The notes under the pieces are model-generated. The model made no database searches, was not told the origin of the DNA, and saw nothing but the letters and a program-made list of their open reading frames with translations. A DNA stretch of 37,246 bases from Arthrobacter pascens (GTDB lineage Bacteria > Actinomycetota > Actinomycetes > Actinomycetales > Micrococcaceae): positions 1 to 37,246 of the forward strand of contig NZ_JAFHKT010000101.1 of the NCBI RefSeq assembly GCF_017052465.1, written 5' to 3'. Made by a program: the position numbers and the translations under genes. Positions 7,886-16,047 of this stretch are shown piece after piece (position 1 is the first letter of the stretch; every line of letters begins with the position of its first letter).

Positions 7886-8917
7886 ATGGAAGCGATAAAC
7901 ATCGTCGGCGGCGGCATTGCCGGCCTGGCACTCGCGGCAGGCCTCGACCCGGAGCGCTTCGACGTGACCGTCCACGAGCAGCGGCCTGGCCTGCCGAGGG
8001 TAGAAACTTCCCTCGCGATGTGGCCGGAGGCGCAGGGCGCGCTGGCCGTTCTCGGGATCCTTCCGGAGATCAAAGCAGTCGGCGCCACTTTCGGCGGGAT
8101 GGCCCTGCGGGATGCGGCCGGCGGCTCGTGGGCGTCACCGGAAGTCCGGGGCGTCGTGGGTGTGTCCCGGGCAGACCTGATCAGGCTCCTCGACGCCGCG
8201 GTGCCCCGGAGCGTGCGCAGGGCGGAGCGCAAAGTGGAAGACATCCCCGCCACCGGACCGCTGGCCGCAGGCCTGGTGGTCGGCGCCGACGGTGTCCACA
8301 GCGTGGTCCGCCGCGCATTCTGGGGCCCGAGGGCCAACGCCAAGCTGACGCCGTACGTGGCATTGCGCGGCGTCCTTCCTGTGCCCGTTGCGCCGGAAAC
8401 CGGCGGTGAGTACTGGGGGCGCGGGCAGCTGTTCGGGATCACCCCGGCGTCCGGCGGCAGGACGTACTGGTATGCCTCCTTCCGTTCGGAGCTCGGGCCG
8501 GCAGGAGTCGAGGTGGCCGAGGCGCTGGAGCGTGCACGGGAACGGTACGCCGGGGCTGCGCCGGCCGTCAGGAACGTGCTGCAGCAGGCTACGCCGGAAT
8601 CAACGCTCGCCCAGCGGATCTGGACCGCCCCGGACCTCGGCAGCTACGCGCGGCCAGGGGCCGTCCTCGTGGGCGACGCCGCGCACGGCATGACACCCAA
8701 TCTGGGCCGCGGGGCGTGCGAAGCACTCGTGGACGCCGTGGCACTGGCCGAAGTGCTGAACGCCAGGCCGCTGGACGAAGCCCTCAGTGAATACAACCGG
8801 CAGAGGCTGCTCCGGACCCGGCTGCTGCGAGTGGCGTCCTCTGCCATGACGCGCCTCGCCCTCGCCGAGCGGGCACAGCCGCTGCGCGACCGGCTGCTCC
8901 GGCTCGCGGCCCGGTAG
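7886..8917 (+). CDS. FAD-dependent monooxygenase (PHBH-fold family)
   Basis: This 343-residue flavoprotein belongs to the UbiH/PHBH/salicylate-hydroxylase superfamily. It has GGGIAGLAL at 8-16 (FAD dinucleotide fold), VVGADGVHSVVR in the middle (DG motif) and GDAAHGMTPNLGRGACEALVDA in the C-terminal third (GD motif). It is somewhat short for the family, mainly in the substrate-binding part between the first and second motifs. The substrate is not predictable; aromatic or polyketide-like compounds are usual for the family. It is transcribed alone, divergent from the ABC operon, and is preceded by a TACCAT -10 box 6 nt from ATG. A REP-like element follows it. Confidence 0.82.
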   Translation: MEAINIVGGGIAGLALAAGLDPERFDVTVHEQRPGLPRVETSLAMWPEAQGALAVLGILPEIKAVGATFGGMALRDAAGGSWASPEVRGVVGVSRADLIRLLDAAVPRSVRRAERKVEDIPATGPLAAGLVVGADGVHSVVRRAFWGPRANAKLTPYVALRGVLPVPVAPETGGEYWGRGQLFGITPASGGRTYWYASFRSELGPAGVEVAEALERARERYAGAAPAVRNVLQQATPESTLAQRIWTAPDLGSYARPGAVLVGDAAHGMTPNLGRGACEALVDAVALAEVLNARPLDEALSEYNRQRLLRTRLLRVASSAMTRLALAERAQPLRDRLLRLAAR

Positions 8918-8969
8918 CGACGCTTGCCCGGCAGGCGCCCCCGCACAACAGGCCGTGCCCCGCACAGCC

Positions 8970-9008
8970 GGCGCTGGCCCGGGCCGCCTCAGCGGGGGAG
9001 GGCAGGTT
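8970..9008. repeat. REP-like 39-bp element, copy 1
   Basis: This 39-bp block matches 9557-9595 at 31 of 39 positions. The shared core is CTGGCC-N-GGGCCGC-N3-AGCGGG. It lies between the convergent ends of the monooxygenase and thioesterase genes and can fold through its GGCC/GGCC and GCCGC/GCGGG segments. It may act as a bidirectional terminator or be a dispersed REP-type repeat. Confidence 0.5.
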
Positions 9009-9035
9009 CCGGCGTGAACGGACGACGGCGGTGCG

Positions 9036-9470
9036 CTAGTCCTGCGCGAGCGTCTCGGTGAGGTGGTGCGTGGGAATGCGGTCGCGGTCGTAGGTGATTT
9101 CCGTGTAGCCGTGCGGCTCGGGCTTGCCGTTGGGGCTAAGGTTCACGAACACGATCTCCTCGATCGTGAGGATGCTCTGGCGCGTGATCATGTTGCGGAC
9201 CTCGGCCCGCATGGTCAGCGACGTGCGGCCGAACCGGGTGGCTGTCAGGCCCATTTCGATCAGGTCGCCCTGCACGGCGGAGCTGACGAAGTTGATCTCA
9301 GAGATGTACTTGGTGACGGCCCGGCCGTTGCCCAACTGGAGGATGGCATAGATTGCCGCTTCCTCGTCAATCCACTTCAGCAGGCTTCCGCCGAACAGCG
9401 TGCCGTTGGCGTTGAGGTCCTCGGGGCGGACCCACTTGCGGGTACGGAAAGTTATGTCTGCGGTTGCCAT
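9036..9470 (-). CDS. Acyl-CoA thioesterase, YciA-like hotdog protein
   Basis: This 144-residue single hotdog domain hydrolyses acyl-CoA thioesters to free acid and CoA. The segment N20-ANGTLFGGSLLKWIDEEAA matches the YciA/BACH active-site helix: Asn20 and Gly-Gly precede the helix, and Asp35 is the likely catalytic acid. The length is typical of YciA, which forms hexamers. It starts at ATG 9468-9470 and has no ribosome site, but TAATCT sits exactly 6 nt upstream, so the mRNA is probably leaderless. It is flanked on both sides by copies of the same 39-bp repeat. The physiological acyl chain is unknown; YciA enzymes are broad. Confidence 0.85.
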   Translation of the reverse strand: MATADITFRTRKWVRPEDLNANGTLFGGSLLKWIDEEAAIYAILQLGNGRAVTKYISEINFVSSAVQGDLIEMGLTATRFGRTSLTMRAEVRNMITRQSILTIEEIVFVNLSPNGKPEPHGYTEITYDRDRIPTHHLTETLAQD

Positions 9471-9476
9471 ACTGCG

Positions 9477-9482
9477 AGATTA
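9477..9482 (-). promoter_or_regulatory. -10 box, leaderless thioesterase gene
   Basis: On the minus strand TAATCT is followed by 6 nt (CGCAGT) and then ATG. No Shine-Dalgarno sequence is seen. The start of transcription should coincide with the start codon. Confidence 0.5.
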
Positions 9483-9545
9483 GCCGACGGCGGACGGCGC
9501 ATTCCGAGTGTGACGGACGGCCCTGGCCTGCATGCGCGGCCCCAA

Positions 9546-9600
9546 CCCACAAGCACGGCCCTGGCCAGGGCCGCTCTAGCGGGTAAGGGCCGGTTGTGGG
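9546..9600. repeat. REP-like element, copy 2, with long hairpin
   Basis: CCCACAA at 9546-9552 pairs with TTGTGGG at 9594-9600. Inside lies the perfect 18-bp palindrome CGGCCCTGGCCAGGGCCG (9556-9573) and the 39-bp block shared with 8970-9008. It lies just downstream of the GNAT gene on the minus strand, so it probably also ends that transcript. There is no U-tract. Confidence 0.5.
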
Positions 9601-9622
9601 AGCGCCGAGCCGGCCCGCGTCC

Positions 9623-10126
9623 CTAAGCCATGGCCGTGTGCGCCGCGCTGCGGGCGTTGATGGACTTGGCATAGCAGTAGGAGTGCTCGACGCCGATGTA
9701 GGGACCGAAGTTGGGTACCTGGTCGAAGCCGGAGTTCTCGTAGAAGTTCCTGCCGTCGGGCTGGGCCGAGCCTGCCTCTGCGGTGACGCGCGTAATGCCC
9801 TGGGCGTAGGCTTCCGCCTCGAGCGCCGCGAGGATGGAGCTGGCCACCCCCGAGCCGCGTGTGTACGGGAGGACGTAGAGGCGCTTAATTTCGGCGGTGG
9901 AGGAATCCAGCAGCCGCAGCCCTCCACAACCTACGGGCTGGCCAGAACCCTTGTCGTAGGCCACCAGGAAGACGGCGGTGTCCACTTCGGAGGGCTTCGG
10001 ACCTGGCTCGTGATCGGTGCAGCCAAAGCGTGCATCGAGCTCGGCCTGCTGGGCAGCCCGCAGGTCGGCACCCACCGGGTTGGACCAGCTGACTTTGCGG
10101 ATGTTGAGCCTGGGATTGGTCTGCAT
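9623..10126 (-). CDS. GNAT-family N-acetyltransferase
   Basis: This 167-residue acetyltransferase would move an acetyl group from acetyl-CoA to an unknown amine. The acetyl-CoA motif A is visible as LYVLPYTRGSGVASSILAALE, with the R-G-x-G-V-A pyrophosphate loop, followed by motif B near ENSGFDQV. The reading frame runs 45 codons further upstream, but ATG 10124-10126 is preferred: GAGG lies about 6 nt before it, and the upstream extension (to 10261) would run into the end of the glutamate dehydrogenase gene. It lies 131 bp downstream of gdh on the same strand. The substrate cannot be inferred. Confidence 0.8.
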   Translation of the reverse strand: MQTNPRLNIRKVSWSNPVGADLRAAQQAELDARFGCTDHEPGPKPSEVDTAVFLVAYDKGSGQPVGCGGLRLLDSSTAEIKRLYVLPYTRGSGVASSILAALEAEAYAQGITRVTAEAGSAQPDGRNFYENSGFDQVPNFGPYIGVEHSYCYAKSINARSAAHTAMA

Positions 10127-10161
10127 CTCTGCCTCGATTCGCCGAAGGGTTATGCAAATCA

Positions 10162-10185
10162 ACGGTAAAGGCGCGTGGTTACCGT
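10162..10185. promoter_or_regulatory. Dyad in the promoter region of the GNAT gene
   Basis: ACGGTAA-N10-TTACCGT is a perfect inverted repeat with 7-bp arms, 36 bp upstream of the chosen GNAT start. Spacing of about 1.5 helix turns centre to centre suits a dimeric regulator. The dyad also supports the view that this spacer, not read-through from gdh, drives the gene. Confidence 0.4.
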
Positions 10186-10257
10186 CGTGTTTCCCGTGCG
10201 TAAGCGTCCAGAGAACATTGGGAGGGGCGGGCACAATCCACGCCAGCGGCGGGCAGG

Positions 10258-13200
10258 TCACCGCCGGACCAGCGTCCTCAGGAGCTTCAGAGCAACGGAG
10301 ATCGAGGCTATGTCCACCTGCCCGGGCTTGGTGACTTCGGCAAACGTGTCCTTAATGCGCCCCAGCTGCTCCTGGTGTCCGCGCTCCCAAGCCACGATGC
10401 GTTCCACCACGTCGGTTCGTTCTGGGTCAGGCCCCGGGGTCATCTGCATGACGGAGATGGTCATGTCCGCCACCGCGGAGTAGACGTCGTCGCGCAGGGC
10501 CGCGCGCGCCAGGGTTTCCCATCGGCTCTGCCGTGGCAGGTCTGTGATGCGCAGGAGGAGGCTCGCCGCACCGATGCGCTGGAAGACCGCGTAGTACAGA
10601 TCGGCGATGGCCGTGATGGGTTCGTCCACTTCCTCGGACACGAGGGAGATGTCGAGCAGCCCGAAGCTTTCCAGCATGTCCGCAGCACGTGTTCCCAGCT
10701 CATGTGGAAGCCCCACACTGTCCCAGTGAGCCAGCCGGTCCTGGACGCGGTCAAGGTCGGAACCGCGCAGGTAGTCCGAGGTTCTGGTCCGCAGCAGCTC
10801 CAGCGTGGGCATGATCCTGCCGAGGGCCTCGGCTATGGGCTGGTCCCGATGGTCATGCGTGACGTACCAGCGCGTGGCCCGGTCCAGGACCCGGCGCATA
10901 TGGATGGCCACTTGGGCCGCATGCTCACTCGGATATCCGGGCGGAAGCGCACTCAGCCGGTCCATTACCCAGGGCAGGTCAAAGGCCTCCCGTGCCACTA
11001 CGAAGGCCCTGGCCACCGCTGCCGCTGTCGCCGTGGTTTCCTCGATTGCGCGGAAAGCATAGGTGATCCCGCCCAGGTTGATCATGTCGTTGGCTACCGC
11101 CATGCAGACGATCTGCCGGCGCAGCGGGTGCGTATCCAGTTCGGCGTCAAAGCGCTCGGACAACTGGTGCGGAAAATACCCGCGCAGGACCCGTTTGAAC
11201 CAACGATCGTCCGCGAGGTCGCTGGCGTTGAGTTCCGTAGCCAGTTCAACCTTTGCGTAGGCGGCGAGCACGGACAGCTCCGGCGCGGTCAGCCCCTTGC
11301 TAGACCGCAGCCGCTCGTGGAGTTGCTCCGTGCTGGGCAGCCCCTCCAGCTCGCGGTCCAGATCGGTGGCGTTTTCCAGCCAGTCCATGGTCCGTTCGAA
11401 CCCCGGGCTCCACTCCAGCACCAGGTGGCGGTCGTTGAGCAGCAGGACGTTCTGGTCCGTGTTGTTGGCGAGCACGAGCCGGGTCACTTCGCCGGCGAGC
11501 GACTGCAGGAAGGAGGTCCGTTCCGTGGCCGGCATCCGTCCGGCGGTGATCATCCGGTCGACGAAGATCTTGATGTTGACCTCGTGGTCGGAGCAGTCCA
11601 CCCCCGCCGAGTTGTCGATCGCATCGGTGTTCAGTAGAACCCCGCCGAGCGCCGCCTCGATCCGGCCGCGCTGCGTAATGCCGAGGTTGCCCCCCTCGGC
11701 GACAACCCGCGCCCGGAGCTCATTGCCGTTGATCCGGATGGGGTCGTTCGCCTTGTCTCCCACCTCCGTGTTCCGCTCGAAGGAGGCTTTGACGTAGGTT
11801 CCGATGCCTCCGTTGTAGAGCAGGTCCACGGGCGCCCGCAGAATCGCCTGCATCAGTTCGTGGGGCGCCAGAGACAACAATCCCGGCTGCAGGCCCAAAG
11901 CTTCCCGCACCTGCTCCGTAATATCGATGGCCTTAGCCCGGCGGGAGTGGACGCCGCCGCCCTCGCTGATGAGCGACGGATCGTAGTCCGCCCACGAGGA
12001 GCGCGGCAAGCCAAAGAGGCGCCTGCGCTCTTCGAAGGATGCAAGGGCGTCCGGGTCAGGGTCGAGGAAGATGTGCCGGTGGTCGAACGCCGCCACGAGG
12101 TTGATGTGCGGCGAAAGCAGCATTCCGTTTCCGAAGACGTCGCCGCTCATGTCGCCAATGCCGGCCACCGTGAAGTCTTCCCGCTGCGGGTCGGTGCCCA
12201 GGTCGCGGAAGTGGTGTTTCACGGACTCCCAGGCGCCGCGCGCGGTGATTCCCATCTGTTTGTGGTCGTACCCTACGGAGCCGCCGGATGCGAACGCATC
12301 GCCCAGCCAGAAACCGTACTGCTGCGCCACAGCGTTGGCGGCATCGGAAAACGCGGCCGTGCCTTTGTCCGCCGCGACGACTAGGTAGTAGTCGTCGCCG
12401 TCGTGCCGTACCACCCGGTCGGGAGGAACCACGGCCTCGCCCTGCGCCGAAGTGACGAGGTTGTCCGTGAGGTCCAGCAGCCCGCTGATGAAGATCCTGT
12501 AGCACTCCAGGCCTTCGGCCATCCAGGCCTCCCGGTCCGAGGCTGGGTCCGGTAGCCGCTTGGGATAGAAGCCGCCCTTGGCTCCGGTGGGCACAATGAC
12601 GGAGTTCTTCACGTTTTGCGCTTTCACGAGGCCCAGTACTTCGGTCCGGAAGTCCTCGCTGCGGTCCGACCAGCGGAGCCCGCCGCGGGCGAGCTGTCCG
12701 AAACGGAGGTGGACGCCTTCCACCCGTGGGGAATAGACCCAGATCTCGTACTTTGGCCGCGGATACGGGGCATTTGAGATGGCCGCAGGATTCACTTTGA
12801 AGCTCAGGTGCGGCCTTTCCTGGTAGAAGTTGGTGCGGAGTGTGGCTTCCACCAGGTTCATGAAGGTGCGCAGCAGTCTGTCGGCGTCGAGGACGGGCAC
12901 CTCCTCTATTGCCGAGAGCAGCTCTGCCCGGGCCACGGCCATATCCCGGAAGCGGCCAGGCACGTCCAAGTCCGGGTCAAACTTCGCCCGGAACAGCGCC
13001 AGGAGCGCACGAGTTGCCCGGACGTTGGCGAGCAGGGTGTCCGCGGTGAAGCCGTAGGAGTTGGTGGTTCCCAGCTGTTGGAGGTACCTGGCATAACTCC
13101 GCAGGATGGAGGCCTCCCGCCAGCCCACGCCTTCCCGGATGACGAGCGCGTTGATCCGGTCGGATTCGACATCCCCCCGCATGGCAGCACCGAACGCGTC

Positions 13201-15135
13201 CGCCAGCAGGTGGCTGGTTGCCTCGGGATCCGCTCCTGCGGGATACATCACGCCCAGGTCGTACAGGTACAGCTTCCGGCCATTGCCCCGGAGGATGTCA
13301 AACGGCCGCTGGTCCAGCACTTCCAGTCCGAGGTTGTGCAGGAAGGGCAGAATCTGGGTAAGGCTGCGGGGCCTTGTCAGATACAGGCGGAGCCGGGCCT
13401 GCCCGTCGGGACGGTATATGCCTGACGGGGCATATACCGTCAGCAGGGGATCATCGTCGGATCGGCCGCCCTCGCCGTCAAGGTCGAAGGTCTCGAAGGT
13501 GGTGATGTCCCGGACCGCAGCTTCTGCCTCGTAATCCGCCCGGTAACTCGGCGGGAATGCCTCAGCCCACAGCCGGGAGAGCCTGGCCGCCTCGTCCGCC
13601 GGAAAGCGGTCACGGAGCACTTCTTCGAGCCCCTCGGTCCAGGACCGGGTGGCGGCGATCAGGCGCCGCTCCAGGTGGGAAGGGTCGACGGCGGCCGGGC
13701 CGGCGTCGGCCGCCGCGCCGACGGCGGCGCGGGCCGCGGAGGATTCCCCCACCAGAACCCGGAAGAACACCCGGGCCATGGAGGACTCGGTCAGCCGGAC
13801 CTCGAATTCGATCGAGGTTGCCTTGAACACCAGCCGGAGTTCCTGCTCCATGAGCAGCCGGACGGCGGTGCTGTACCGGCGGCGCGGAAAGAAGATCAAC
13901 ACGGACACGAACCGGCCGAAGCTGTCCGGTCGAAGGAAAAGCCGCGTGCGCCGCAGCGACTCGGCACGGAGGGCCTCGGCCGCGAAACTGGCGAGCTCAT
14001 CCGGGTCCATGTGGAAAAGTTCCTCGCGCGGAATGGACTCCAGGATGGCCAGCAGTTCCTTGCCCTGGTGGGACCTGGGCGAGAATCCAAGTGTTTGCCC
14101 AACGGTGCGGACCTTTTCGCGGATGACGGGAATCCGGCGGACGGACTGATGCTCCGCACCAGGGGTGAACAGCCCGACAAACCGTATTTCCCCGGCCACT
14201 TCCCCGGCCGGGCCAAGCACCGCCAGCCGCACTTCGTCCAGGTACGAGCGTCTGAGCACGGTTGACCGGACAGCGGACGTGGCCAGCGTCAGCACTTTTT
14301 CCGCGGTGACGCGATCACCGGCGTTTGGCCCACTGTCGCTGTCCTCCGGGGACCGCCTCAGCAATCCCAGCGCCGAACCCCGGCGTTCGGTGAGTTGCTC
14401 CCGTCCGTCGCCCCTAGCGATGTCATAGTCGCGGCAGCCCAGGAAGACGAAGTTGCCGTCGGCGAGCCAGAGGAGCAGCTCGCGCACTTGGTCCACCGGT
14501 GGAACCGCGCCGGGCGGAAAGCCGCCCAACGCGGCGACGGCGTCGGACACTCTGGCACTGATAGCGCCGGCGTCCCCAGCGGCGGTCCGCACATCTTCCA
14601 GGACGCGCTGCAGCCGTTCCCTGAGCCCGCTGGTGGCGGTCTCGTCCGCCATCCTGCCGATTTCTACCGCTGCCCAGATCTCGACGACGCTTCCGCGGCT
14701 GCCTGGCCCGTCGCCCGAGTCACTGGGGGACGGGTCGGTCAGGCCTTCCCTGGAGGGACCTGGACTGAGGCCCAGCAGCACGTGGGAATCAGGATCCCGC
14801 AGCACCCGAAAGGTTGGATGCACGAGCAAATGGAGTGTCGCATCCCCGCGGGTGAGTTCTGCTGTCACGGAATGAAGCAGGTAGGGCAGGTCCTCGGCAA
14901 CCACTGCAACGATGCTGGCGTCCGGTTCATTCAGGATGCCCACGGCAGCCTGACCGGGAGGCCTGCACATCCCCACCTCAAGATGATGCAGGGCCCTGGT
15001 GCGGAGGGTCTCGGCGCTGTAGCCCTGGAGGTCCTCAGCCGCTACGTGTGCGTAATAGTCTGCGAGGAAGTGCCGATCGGGCTCAAAAGAGCCGGTCCCG
15101 GAGGCGGATTCCGGGACCCCCGACATGCGTGTCAT
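10258..15135 (-). CDS. gdh: NAD-specific glutamate dehydrogenase, 180-kDa class
   Basis: This very large (1625-residue) enzyme oxidatively deaminates glutamate to 2-oxoglutarate and ammonia with NAD+. It belongs to the L_180 class known from Streptomyces, mycobacteria and Pseudomonas. The N-terminal 700 or so residues hold the ACT-like regulatory modules of that class. The catalytic domain contains RGGLRWSDR, VKNSVIVPTGAKGGF (substrate Lys and nucleotide region) and the long conserved GIGDMSGDVFGNGMLLS segment, and the C-terminal helical domain follows. The length agrees with the family, with no frameshift visible. It starts at ATG 15133-15135 with GGAGG 9 nt upstream. In mycobacteria this class is controlled by a FHA protein (GarA/OdhI); no such gene is in the window. 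Confidence 0.93.
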   Translation of the reverse strand: MTRMSGVPESASGTGSFEPDRHFLADYYAHVAAEDLQGYSAETLRTRALHHLEVGMCRPPGQAAVGILNEPDASIVAVVAEDLPYLLHSVTAELTRGDATLHLLVHPTFRVLRDPDSHVLLGLSPGPSREGLTDPSPSDSGDGPGSRGSVVEIWAAVEIGRMADETATSGLRERLQRVLEDVRTAAGDAGAISARVSDAVAALGGFPPGAVPPVDQVRELLLWLADGNFVFLGCRDYDIARGDGREQLTERRGSALGLLRRSPEDSDSGPNAGDRVTAEKVLTLATSAVRSTVLRRSYLDEVRLAVLGPAGEVAGEIRFVGLFTPGAEHQSVRRIPVIREKVRTVGQTLGFSPRSHQGKELLAILESIPREELFHMDPDELASFAAEALRAESLRRTRLFLRPDSFGRFVSVLIFFPRRRYSTAVRLLMEQELRLVFKATSIEFEVRLTESSMARVFFRVLVGESSAARAAVGAAADAGPAAVDPSHLERRLIAATRSWTEGLEEVLRDRFPADEAARLSRLWAEAFPPSYRADYEAEAAVRDITTFETFDLDGEGGRSDDDPLLTVYAPSGIYRPDGQARLRLYLTRPRSLTQILPFLHNLGLEVLDQRPFDILRGNGRKLYLYDLGVMYPAGADPEATSHLLADAFGAAMRGDVESDRINALVIREGVGWREASILRSYARYLQQLGTTNSYGFTADTLLANVRATRALLALFRAKFDPDLDVPGRFRDMAVARAELLSAIEEVPVLDADRLLRTFMNLVEATLRTNFYQERPHLSFKVNPAAISNAPYPRPKYEIWVYSPRVEGVHLRFGQLARGGLRWSDRSEDFRTEVLGLVKAQNVKNSVIVPTGAKGGFYPKRLPDPASDREAWMAEGLECYRIFISGLLDLTDNLVTSAQGEAVVPPDRVVRHDGDDYYLVVAADKGTAAFSDAANAVAQQYGFWLGDAFASGGSVGYDHKQMGITARGAWESVKHHFRDLGTDPQREDFTVAGIGDMSGDVFGNGMLLSPHINLVAAFDHRHIFLDPDPDALASFEERRRLFGLPRSSWADYDPSLISEGGGVHSRRAKAIDITEQVREALGLQPGLLSLAPHELMQAILRAPVDLLYNGGIGTYVKASFERNTEVGDKANDPIRINGNELRARVVAEGGNLGITQRGRIEAALGGVLLNTDAIDNSAGVDCSDHEVNIKIFVDRMITAGRMPATERTSFLQSLAGEVTRLVLANNTDQNVLLLNDRHLVLEWSPGFERTMDWLENATDLDRELEGLPSTEQLHERLRSSKGLTAPELSVLAAYAKVELATELNASDLADDRWFKRVLRGYFPHQLSERFDAELDTHPLRRQIVCMAVANDMINLGGITYAFRAIEETTATAAAVARAFVVAREAFDLPWVMDRLSALPPGYPSEHAAQVAIHMRRVLDRATRWYVTHDHRDQPIAEALGRIMPTLELLRTRTSDYLRGSDLDRVQDRLAHWDSVGLPHELGTRAADMLESFGLLDISLVSEEVDEPITAIADLYYAVFQRIGAASLLLRITDLPRQSRWETLARAALRDDVYSAVADMTISVMQMTPGPDPERTDVVERIVAWERGHQEQLGRIKDTFAEVTKPGQVDIASISVALKLLRTLVRR

Positions 15136-15267
15136 GCCAATACGCCTCCACGGCGCGGCGCAGCTGCCGCCACCTGCGGCTGGTCATTCCGTCACCGCAC
15201 CTGGTTTCATCATGGCCGCCGACCGGAATCGCGTCCAGTGCCAAACAGTCCGCCCGCCAGCAGGCCG

Positions 15268-15942
15268 CTATCCGGCGGAGCGGCCCATCGGATCCTCGGC
15301 GGTGGGGTCGGCCAGGGCCAGGCCGCCCACCGGGCTGGCGTCCCAGTGGATGAGGGTCCAGCCGGCGTCGGGGTCCCCTTCAAGGGCCACGATGCCGGTG
15401 TTTGCGAGCACATGCCTGGCCGCAAATTCCATGTCGATGTTGTCCGCCCGCAGGCCCGCCCAGACGCGGATGGCGGCGCCGTGGCTCACGACGGCGACGG
15501 CGGCTGAGTCCGGAACGTCGGCGGCCGCGGCGGCCACCTTGGCGATGGCCGCGTCGTAGCGCTCAAAGAACGCGTGCCCGTCGGGTCCGGCGGGCATCCG
15601 GCGGTCGAAATCACCATCGCTCCAGGCGAAGACCGTCGTCATGTACCGCCGGTGCGCCTCGTGGTCAGTCAGCTTCTCCAGGGCGCCGGCCTCGATCTCG
15701 TGGATCCCGTCCAACACCTTCACGTCCAGCCCGAGCTCACGTCCGAGCGGCGCAGCGGTGACCTGGGTACGCAGCAACGTTGACGCGTACAGGGCGCTGA
15801 TCGGCTCATTCACGAGCGCCCTTGGGAGCGCTTCCGCCTGGCGTTCTCCGAGTTCGGTCAGCCCGGGGCCGGGGTGGGCGGTGTCCAGCTGCCCAAGCAC
15901 GTTCCCGGGGGTTTCCCCGTGGCGGATGAGCAGGAGCTTCAT
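15268..15942 (-). CDS. Histidine phosphatase / phosphoglycerate mutase-like protein
   Basis: This 224-residue branch-1 histidine phosphatase has the catalytic RHGE motif at residues 7-10 (LLLIRHGETPGN), the second acidic motif near LEKLTDHEAH and the second His in VVSHGAAIRVW. Such proteins remove phosphate from sugar phosphates, cofactors or other small molecules. The residues of a true glycolytic mutase cannot be confirmed here. Two ATGs compete (15949-15951 and 15940-15942). The second is chosen because AAGGA then has a normal 9-nt spacing, while it abuts the first. It lies between purB and gdh on the same strand. Confidence 0.82.
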   Translation of the reverse strand: MKLLLIRHGETPGNVLGQLDTAHPGPGLTELGERQAEALPRALVNEPISALYASTLLRTQVTAAPLGRELGLDVKVLDGIHEIEAGALEKLTDHEAHRRYMTTVFAWSDGDFDRRMPAGPDGHAFFERYDAAIAKVAAAAADVPDSAAVAVVSHGAAIRVWAGLRADNIDMEFAARHVLANTGIVALEGDPDAGWTLIHWDASPVGGLALADPTAEDPMGRSAG

Positions 15943-16007
15943 GGTTCTCATTCCTTGTCGTCTTCGTGAAGGTGGGGGACACGCTGCAAAAGCGGCGAGA
16001 AACGGAA

Positions 16008-16037
16008 GCGGCGCCGGACAATGAAGCCCGGCACCGC
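16008..16037 (-). terminator. Stem-loop terminator after purB
   Basis: Read on the minus strand, GCGGTGCCGG (16037-16028) pairs with CCGGCGCCGC (16017-16008): a 10-bp stem with one G-U pair and a 10-nt loop. TTCCGTTTCTC follows. It begins 11 nt past the purB stop. It is partly U-rich and so a plausible intrinsic terminator. Confidence 0.5.
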
Positions 16038-16047
16038 CGTCGTTCTC

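Noticed and set aside
10375..11637. 420-codon open frame on the plus strand
   Set aside because: It lies wholly antisense to the glutamate dehydrogenase gene and encodes a His/Gln/Val/Asp-rich chain with no motif: the expected mirror of high-GC coding sequence.
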